The translations under genes and the position numbers were made by a program. A stretch of DNA of 19,674 bases from the NCBI GenBank assembly GCA_963577065.1, contig CAUYXJ010000054.1, forward strand, positions 1 to 19,674, in the 5' to 3' direction. Below the pieces are notes generated by a model. That model was not told the DNA's origin. It saw nothing but the letters and a program-made list of their open reading frames with translations, and made no database searches. Shown here one piece after another: positions 14,656 through 19,674 of this stretch (positions are counted from its first letter, which is position 1; each line of letters opens with the position of its first letter). The stretch comes from CAUYXJ01 sp963577065 (lineage in GTDB: Bacteria > Chloroflexota > Dehalococcoidia > Tepidiformales > Tepidiformaceae).

Positions 14656-14826
14656 GTGCCCGCGACCCTGACGCTGCTTCACGACGGCCGCAGCGATGAC
14701 TTCGACGTCACCGATGCGGCCCAGCCGGCGCTCGCCGAGGACGCTGCCGAGCACGCCCTTGGCTGGGAGCTGACCGCCGAGGGGCTCTGCCGAGGGGCTC
14801 TGCCGAGGGGCTCTGCCGGGGGGTGA
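14656..14826 (+). pseudogene. displaced N-terminal segment of the selenoprotein gene
   Basis: From GTG 14656 (AGAGG 6 bases upstream) the frame reads MPATLTLLHDGRSDDFDVTD and continues to GWELTAEGLCRG. It then enters a 13-bp repeat and stops at TGA 14824-14826. If the three repeat copies are reduced to one, the frame continues as EGLCRGVMCVPVDQSKLL directly into the downstream frame. The segment therefore looks like the true first ~47 residues of the selenoprotein. As sequenced, translation from here cannot reach the thioredoxin domain. Confidence 0.7.
14779..14817 (+). repeat. 13-bp unit in three perfect tandem copies
   Basis: GAGGGGCTCTGCC occurs at 14779-14791, 14792-14804 and 14805-14817 without mismatch. 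The two extra copies add 26 bases, which is not a multiple of three, and this breaks the reading frame of the surrounding gene. Such repeats expand and contract by strand slippage. Confidence 0.95.
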
Positions 14827-15719
14827 TGTGCGTGCCCGTCGATCAGTCCAAGCTGTTGACCGACGACGGTCTCGACCTGCGGACGCTCGCCGAGGCCCTC
14901 CAGCGCCCGCTCACGCTCGACCCCGAGCACCGTGTCGCAGCGCTGGGCGCCTCCCACCACGACCGGGCGGCGGCGCTCGCTTCGTTGGAGGCGCCGGACT
15001 TCTCGCTCCCCGACCTCTCGGGCCAGCTGCCCTCGCTCGGCGAGCAGCGCGGCAAGAAGGTGTTGCTCGTGGCCTACGCCTCCTGGTGAGGCTGCCGTCA
15101 GGACCTGCCGGTCTGGCAGGCGCTCTATGAGGAGCTCGCGAGCGAGGGCTTTACCGTGGTGACCGTCGCGATCGACAAGTCCGCGGACGACGCCCGCCCG
15201 TGGATCGAGGCGGCCCAGCCCCAGCATCCCAGCCTCATCGACAGCGAACACGTGGTTCCCGATCTCTACGGCATGGTGAATGTGCCCACGATCCTCTGGA
15301 TCGACGAGGGTGGCCGCATCGCTCGTCCGAACGACGTGACGTTCGGGTCGAATCAGTTCCAGGAGATGACGGGGATCGATTCGGAACGCCACCTCGAGCG
15401 GCTGCGGGCTTGGGTCCGCGGGACCGGAGCGGCGATGACGCCGGAAGAGGTTCGCGCCCAGCAGTCGGCCTCGACCGAGGCCGAACAGCTCGCGCGTACG
15501 GAGTTCACGCTCGCCTGGTGGCTCTCCCAGCGCGGTCAGGCCGAGGCGGCTGAGCGTCACTACGTGCGCGCCGGTGAGCTGGCTCCCCAGGACTTCATGA
15601 TCCGCCGCGGCTCGATGCCAATCCGCGGCCTCGATCCGATGGGCGAAGACTTCATGGCGATGGTGGGCGCCTGGACCGAAGCCGGAAACGTCTACTACCA
15701 CCCGCTCGCCGCCGACTAA
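14823..15719 (+). CDS. thioredoxin-fold (ResA/AhpC-like) selenoprotein, read through in-frame TGA
   Basis: The frame is open from GTG 14823 to 15719 except for one TGA at 15087-15089. Around it the protein reads VLLVAYASW-U-GCRQDLPVW, which is where TlpA/ResA-type thioredoxins have their redox Cys. Before it comes the usual APDFSLPDLSGQLPSL lead-in (redoxin strand). After it come VVTVAIDK, the cis-Pro region NVPTILWIDEGGRI and a C-terminal helical part (TPR-like, about 205-298). Read through, it is 298 residues, or 345 with the displaced upstream segment. Sec and Cys in U-G-C would act as a redox pair in the cytosol, as no signal peptide is seen. A SECIS-like hairpin follows the TGA. The SDR gene follows 25 bases downstream. 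Treating the TGA as a stop would leave two meaningless halves. Confidence 0.85.
15087..15120 (+). promoter_or_regulatory. Sec codon and SECIS-like hairpin
   Basis: The TGA at 15087-15089 is followed 14 bases later by CCTGCC (15104-15109), loop GGTCT (15110-15114) and GGCAGG (15115-15120), a perfect 6-bp stem. Bacterial SECIS elements need an apical hairpin with a GGU loop shortly after the UGA. The E. coli fdhF element has loop GGUC at nearly the same distance (18 bases from UGA to loop there, 20 here). Confidence 0.8.
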
Positions 15720-15744
15720 CCGCTCAGTCTCAGGGAAGGAACGA

Positions 15745-16545
15745 ATGCCCAGACTCGAAGGCTCGACCGCGATCATCACGGGGGCCGCGCACGGCATCGG
15801 CAACGGCATGGCGCGCGTGCTCGCTGCCGAGGGTGCGGCGCTCGCGCTCTGTGACATCGATCCCGCCGTCGAAGGGCTTGCGGCTGAACTCGAAGCGGGC
15901 GGCGCGAACGTGCTCGCCGAACTCGCCGATGTACGCGAAGCGGCCGACGTCCGGCGCTTCGTCGACGCCGCGATCGCGCGCTTTGGGCGGGTCGACACGA
16001 TGGTCAGCAACGCGGGGATCTGGCGCGGGACCTCGCCCCTCGACCCGTGGGAGAAGGCTTCCGACGATTTCGACGCGCTCATCGCGACCAACCTCAAGGG
16101 TGTGTTCCTCTGTGGGCGCGCGATCGCTCCCCACATGGCGAAGAACGGCAGCGGCCACATCGTGAGCGTGGCGACCGACCATATCTCTCCCCCGCCGGGC
16201 TACTCGACCGGTGGCGGGACGAACATGGACGTCTACGATGCCTCGAAGTGGGGCATCAACGGTCTCACCCAGGCCTGGGCGCGGGCCCTCGGGCCATACG
16301 GTGTGCGGGTGAACGCCCTCTGCATGGACGCCACCGATTCGAACATGCTCCGGGGCGCTCTCGGTCGGACGCCGCCGCCGGAGCTGCTGAAGCACTGGAT
16401 GCGACCAGAGCAGATCGGCGGGCTGCTCGCCGACCTGCTCGCCGAGGGACCGCAGGGACGCACGGGCGAGAACATCGGCATCTGGGTGGGCCACGACGTG
16501 GTCCTGCCCCCGCGACAGGAGGCGCTGCCCAGCCGCTTCAACTAG
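15745..16545 (+). CDS. short-chain dehydrogenase/reductase
   Basis: This 266-residue Rossmann oxidoreductase has the cofactor motif TGAAHGIG (12-19). Acidic residues after strand 2 (CDID, 36-39) favour NAD(H). NAG is at 89-91 and N116 is in ATNLKG. The catalytic Tyr164 and Lys168 are in YDASK. The Ser is less clear: the region SVATDHISPPPGYSTGGGTNMDV before Tyr164 is about nine residues longer than usual, and Ser141, Ser148 or Ser154 could serve. The substrate is unknown. An AAGGAA Shine-Dalgarno precedes ATG 15745. It lies 25 bases after the selenoprotein gene, so co-transcription is likely. It converges with the VTT protein gene. Confidence 0.9.
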   Translation: MPRLEGSTAIITGAAHGIGNGMARVLAAEGAALALCDIDPAVEGLAAELEAGGANVLAELADVREAADVRRFVDAAIARFGRVDTMVSNAGIWRGTSPLDPWEKASDDFDALIATNLKGVFLCGRAIAPHMAKNGSGHIVSVATDHISPPPGYSTGGGTNMDVYDASKWGINGLTQAWARALGPYGVRVNALCMDATDSNMLRGALGRTPPPELLKHWMRPEQIGGLLADLLAEGPQGRTGENIGIWVGHDVVLPPRQEALPSRFN

Positions 16546-16555
16546 GGCGTTGCTG

Positions 16556-17353
16556 CTAAGCCCCGGCCAGCGGCTCGGCCGGCGCGGCCGGCGCGGCCGC
16601 GGCGATGGCGCGCTTGCGGCGATACCAGAAGTAGAGCGCGCTGAGGAAGAGCCCGACGACCCAGACTCCGCCGAGCGCGAGCGTAATCCGGATGTCGCGC
16701 CCGAGGCTATCGCCCGCCACCACCGCAACGATGGTCGGCGTGAGCATTCCCAGGAAGCTGAACGCGGTGAAGCGCCAGAAGCCGATGGCGGTGAGTCCTG
16801 CGATGAAGCTGATCCAGTCGAAGTTCACGGCGGGCAACATGCGCGACCAGAAGATGAGGCGGCCGCCCATGCGTGTCGAAAGGTCGTCGAGCCGCGCCGC
16901 GGCCTTACTTCCGACGAGCCGGGGGAGGTGGCGCCGGCCGAGGCGCCGGGCCACTCCGAAAGCCATGGCCGAGCCCCACATCATCCCCGCCATCGAGTAG
17001 ATGCTGCCCAGAAACGGCCCCCAAACGAGCCCTGCGGCGATGAAGATGGGCGCGTTGGGGACGGGCGCGAACAGGACCGAGAGGGCCATGACGGTGATGA
17101 ACACGATGGGGCCCCAAACGCCCCAGTCCTCGACCCACTCGCGGAACGGCTCCGCGTCGAAGTCCAACGAGACGTCGAAGATCAGGACGGCGATGAGGTA
17201 ACCGGCGACGAGCGCGGCGAAGACGCTCGCGATCGTGATCAGGACGCCCTTGCGGAGCAGGAGCGGCGTCTCCTCGCCCTCGACGACGAAGTCGCCGATT
17301 TCGGGGCGGCGGAGCGTGGGCCCGGAGGCTTCGTCAGCCACGACGACCGCCAT
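16556..17353 (-). CDS. VTT-domain (TVP38/TMEM64, DedA-like) membrane protein
   Basis: This is a 265-residue inner-membrane protein with five to six hydrophobic segments from about 35 to 245. The VTT signature is seen as a re-entrant region FAPVPNAPIFIAAGLVWG (95-112) and FWSRMLPAVNFDWISF (168-183), with the conserved Arg, Pro and Asp. Family members are thought to be lipid scramblases or transporters that recycle phospholipid or polyprenyl carriers. The C-terminus is Ala/Pro-rich (APAAPAEPLAGA), encoded by a short GC repeat. Its start overlaps the end of the hydrolase gene by 20 bases, so the two form an operon. Confidence 0.88.
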   Translation of the reverse strand: MAVVVADEASGPTLRRPEIGDFVVEGEETPLLLRKGVLITIASVFAALVAGYLIAVLIFDVSLDFDAEPFREWVEDWGVWGPIVFITVMALSVLFAPVPNAPIFIAAGLVWGPFLGSIYSMAGMMWGSAMAFGVARRLGRRHLPRLVGSKAAARLDDLSTRMGGRLIFWSRMLPAVNFDWISFIAGLTAIGFWRFTAFSFLGMLTPTIVAVVAGDSLGRDIRITLALGGVWVVGLFLSALYFWYRRKRAIAAAAPAAPAEPLAGA

Positions 17354-18212
17354 TCACCGCTGCGAGATGAGCGAGCAGCAGTTCGTTCACGCGCGCGGGT
17401 GCCTCCTGCTGCACGAAGTGCCCGGTCTCCGGGAGGTAGTGAAGCTCCAGATCGCGCACGTATCGCTCCGTCCCCAGCGTGAGGTCCTTGCCCAGGGCAG
17501 GGTCGTCCTCGCCCCAGATCATCGTCGTCGGTGCCGTGATTATCGGCACGGGGTCGGGCAACGGCCGGGGGTGGCGGAGGAGGGCGCGATACCAGTTGAT
17601 GGGTCCGGTCAGCCCGTGCTGGCGCCAGCTCTCGACGAGGTAGGCCATGGCGTCGCGCCGTTCGGTGCTCGGTGGGAGGCGCCGGAAGAGCGTTTGCGCC
17701 AGGCGCCGGTAGCCGCCGGCCGCGAGCAGCCGTTCGGGGAGCCACGGCAGCTGGAAGAACGCCAGGTACCAGCTCCTACGGAGCTGGGCGAAGCTCCGTA
17801 GACCCGCACGAAAGAGCGCCGGGTGCGGGATATTGCAGATCGCCAAGGAGCGCACCGCTTCGGGGTGGTGGATGGCGAGCAGCCACGCGATCGCGCCGCC
17901 CCAGTCGTGTCCCACGATATGGGCGCTGCGCTCGCCGAGCGTCTGAATCAGGCCAAGGACATCGCCTTGCAGCGTGTCCGTGTCGTAGGGCCCCCGCGCC
18001 TCCGTCTCGTGATAGCCGCGGAGGTCGGGTGCGACGGCCCGGTAGTTTGGCGAGAGCGCTTCGATCTGGTTTCGCCACGAGTACCAGCATTCGGGGAAGC
18101 CGTGGAGGAGGATCACCGGCTCGCCGGCGCCAGCCTCGACGTAGTGCATGCGCAGGCCGTTCACCTGGGCGAAGCGGTGCTCGGACCTGGTGGTGACGGC
18201 AGCGAGCGACAC
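17334..18212 (-). CDS. alpha/beta hydrolase, epoxide-hydrolase-like
   Basis: This 292-residue protein has the HGFPECWYSWR oxyanion segment (37-47), DLRGY (63-67) and the nucleophile elbow GHDWGG with Asp103. An Asp nucleophile points to epoxide hydrolase or haloalkane dehalogenase rather than esterase. The lid Tyr pair typical of epoxide hydrolases is present at Tyr149 and Tyr208. The charge relay has Asp236/237 (WGEDDPAL) and His265 (ETGHF). It would open epoxides to diols in the cytosol. The start is GTG 18212 without a clear ribosome site. It is followed with a 20-base overlap by the VTT gene. Confidence 0.9.
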   Translation of the reverse strand: MSLAAVTTRSEHRFAQVNGLRMHYVEAGAGEPVILLHGFPECWYSWRNQIEALSPNYRAVAPDLRGYHETEARGPYDTDTLQGDVLGLIQTLGERSAHIVGHDWGGAIAWLLAIHHPEAVRSLAICNIPHPALFRAGLRSFAQLRRSWYLAFFQLPWLPERLLAAGGYRRLAQTLFRRLPPSTERRDAMAYLVESWRQHGLTGPINWYRALLRHPRPLPDPVPIITAPTTMIWGEDDPALGKDLTLGTERYVRDLELHYLPETGHFVQQEAPARVNELLLAHLAAVNGGRRG

Positions 18213-18286
18213 GCGGCTATCTTAGGCCAGCGACCGGAAGGGCCGGGTCAGTGCGACGGGCGGTGGCGGGGCGGGGCCCGGGTCTC

Positions 18287-19090
18287 TCAGCCGAACTTCG
18301 CGACCAGGTAGACGAGCGGCGCCACCCCCGCGATCGAATCGAGACGGTCGAGGAGGCCGCCGTGGCCGGGCAGGAGCCCGGACGAGTCCTTGATCCCCAT
18401 TCCCCGCTTCATCCAGCTCTCGACGAGGTCTCCGGCTTCGGCGGCCAAGCCAAGGGCGAGGCCGAAGACGACGATCGCCCAGGCGCTCAGCCCCAGATCG
18501 AGGGCCGGCGCAAGCACGCCCACGGCGAGGAGCCCCCCACCGAGGCCCCCGACCGCGCCCTCCCAGGTCTTCCTCGGGCTGATCGCTGGGGCGAGCTTGT
18601 GACGTCCGATGAGCGTTCCCGTGAAATACGCGCCGGTGTCGACGGTGAACGTCGAGAGCACGACGAGGACCAGCCACTCGCGGCCCTGATCCAGATCCCG
18701 CGTGAGCACCACGGTCGAGAAAATGATGCCGGGATAGATCAGCGCCCAGCCGAGAATGCGGAGCGGCTTCCGTGGCCCGAAGGCGTTCGTGCGGATGTGT
18801 CCCGCGCCGAGGAAAAGGACCGCGAGCACGGCTCCCGCAATGAGGAAACGTTCGTCCGTATGGACGCCGGCGACGACGATCGCGGGGGCGGCGATGCCCG
18901 CGGCGAGCGGCATCACCGCGCGGTAGGGCTGGCTCGGCAGGAGCCAGCCGTGCACGAACTCCACGGTCGCCCCAAGGGCGATCAAGCCGGCGACGATGGC
19001 GAACAGCCAGCCGCCGACGTAGATCACGCCGAGGAGCGCAGGCACGCCCACGGCGGCCGTGGCGAGACGCAGTGCCAGGTCGCGGGGCAC
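18287..19090 (-). CDS. cdsA: phosphatidate cytidylyltransferase
   Basis: This 267-residue membrane enzyme makes CDP-diacylglycerol from phosphatidate and CTP, the entry to phospholipid synthesis. It has about eight hydrophobic segments. The CDS signature is at the C-terminal side in SWMKRGMGIKDSSGLLPGHG and the following GLLDRLDS (about 225-252), with the conserved K-R, K-D and D-R-x-D residues. TFTVDTGAYFTG and SPRKTWEG are further family motifs. The start is GTG 19090, five bases after the uppS stop; uppS-cdsA is a common pairing. Confidence 0.95.
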   Translation of the reverse strand: MPRDLALRLATAAVGVPALLGVIYVGGWLFAIVAGLIALGATVEFVHGWLLPSQPYRAVMPLAAGIAAPAIVVAGVHTDERFLIAGAVLAVLFLGAGHIRTNAFGPRKPLRILGWALIYPGIIFSTVVLTRDLDQGREWLVLVVLSTFTVDTGAYFTGTLIGRHKLAPAISPRKTWEGAVGGLGGGLLAVGVLAPALDLGLSAWAIVVFGLALGLAAEAGDLVESWMKRGMGIKDSSGLLPGHGGLLDRLDSIAGVAPLVYLVAKFG

Positions 19091-19095
19091 GGCCG

Positions 19096-19674
19096 CTAAG
19101 CGCCGCGGAGCGCGTCTAGGTCCTCCGGGAGCAGCCCGCCGAACTTCCGCTTGCGGTGACCGTACTCCGCCAAGGCGAGGTCGATGTCCTCACGGCCGAA
19201 GTCGGGCCAGTAGGCGTCGGTAAAGTAGAGCTCGGCGTAGGCGCTCTGCCAAAGCAGGAAATTCGAGATGCGTTGCTCGCCCGCGGTGCGGATCACGAGG
19301 TCCGGATCGGGGAGGCCACCGGTGAACAGGTGCGCGGCGACGGTTTCCTCCGTGATCTCGTCCGCAGCGATGCCCGCCTTTGCGATGTCGCGCATGGCGG
19401 TGACGATCTCGTCCCGGCCGCCGTAGCTGAAGCAGATGTTCAGCATCAGCCGGTCGTTTTCGCGGGTGCGCGCGACCGCCCCTGCCACTCGCTCCTGAAG
19501 CCACTCGGGGAGGCGGTCGAGATGGCCGAAATGGCGCAGGCGGACGTTGTTCTGGTCGAGGTTCTCGAGCTCACGCCGGAGGAAGCGATCGACGAGCCGG
19601 AAGAGTACGCGGACCTCGCCCTGGGGGCGGTTCCAATTTTCGGTCGAGAAGGCGAAGAGCGTGACGTAGCGGAC
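19096..19674 (-). CDS. uppS: isoprenyl transferase (undecaprenyl diphosphate synthase), 5' end outside window
   Basis: The frame is open from the window edge to the stop at 19096-19098, giving the last 192 residues of a protein that is usually about 250 long. It adds isopentenyl units in cis to make the lipid carrier for wall synthesis. Family motifs are FAFSTENWNRP near the edge, RLMLNICFSYGGRDEI, and RTAGEQRISNFLLWQSAYAE with the Arg and Glu that hold diphosphate and Mg. The N-terminal DGN(G/R)RWA motif is beyond the edge. The apparent ATG at 19488 is internal. cdsA follows five bases downstream. Confidence 0.95.
   Translation of the reverse strand, partial: VRYVTLFAFSTENWNRPQGEVRVLFRLVDRFLRRELENLDQNNVRLRHFGHLDRLPEWLQERVAGAVARTRENDRLMLNICFSYGGRDEIVTAMRDIAKAGIAADEITEETVAAHLFTGGLPDPDLVIRTAGEQRISNFLLWQSAYAELYFTDAYWPDFGREDIDLALAEYGHRKRKFGGLLPEDLDALRGA

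Noticed and set aside
15156..15719. Separate hypothetical gene starting after the TGA
   Set aside because: It begins in the middle of the thioredoxin fold (VTVAIDK). The same frame upstream supplies the missing half through a Sec codon.
14679..16160. 493-codon minus-strand frame opposite the selenoprotein and SDR
   Set aside because: Low-complexity shadow. The plus-strand thioredoxin and SDR motifs are decisive.
16550..17482. 310-codon plus-strand frame opposite the VTT protein
   Set aside because: It is Asp/Glu/Arg/His-rich with no helices and is antisense to a clear membrane protein.

Overview
The window is high-GC bacterial chromosome with ordinary housekeeping genes, two tRNA genes, several secreted or membrane proteins and a small accessory island. 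The organism is probably a member of the Chloroflexota, perhaps a Dehalococcoidia-like lineage. This is an inference from the Thr/Pro-rich linker (TPTPTATPT type) joining a CAP domain to a 'GWNLISLP' domain, the CIRCE operator, the Flp-type pilin and the overall gene content. No taxonomic marker was searched.

Left part (1-7143): a Na/Pi-cotransporter-like permease (+); an O-methyltransferase overlapping a small membrane protein (-); a Flp-type pilin (+); a secreted CAP protein (-); a 51-residue membrane protein (-); an enoyl-CoA hydratase (+); three tandem copies of a 104-bp repeat; and an MFS exporter (+).

Centre (7218-10130): a minus-strand unit reads FmdB-type zinc ribbon, dtd, proS, then tRNA-Phe(GAA). 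Its promoter region carries a near-perfect CIRCE operator with a TTGACA -35 box inside it. This suggests HrcA heat-shock control of the zinc-ribbon gene and perhaps of the tRNA-quality genes behind it. A tRNA-Ser(UGA) diverges on the plus strand.

Island (10131-12600): behind tRNA-Ser lie inverted repeats and two overlapping genes of unknown function. Each is broken by a single-base change in a homopolymer run and can be restored to one long frame. A small secreted protein with a strong terminator follows.

Right part (12923-19674): a small alpha/beta-barrel-like protein (+), a second CAP protein (-), a CxxC pair protein (+), then a thioredoxin-fold gene (+) with an in-frame TGA in the context Trp-TGA-Gly-Cys. 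A hairpin with a GGUCU apical loop begins 14 bases after the TGA, so it is very likely a selenoprotein. Upstream in the same gene a 13-bp unit is present three times. Collapsing it to one copy fuses the N-terminal segment in frame. An SDR gene follows, then on the minus strand an epoxide-hydrolase-like gene overlapping a VTT/TVP38 membrane protein gene, and uppS-cdsA (uppS runs off the right edge).

The strongest unusual observations are the selenoprotein with its SECIS-like element, the frame-shifting 13-bp repeat, the CIRCE operator on the fmdB-dtd-proS unit, and the two-gene cassette with paired frame lesions.
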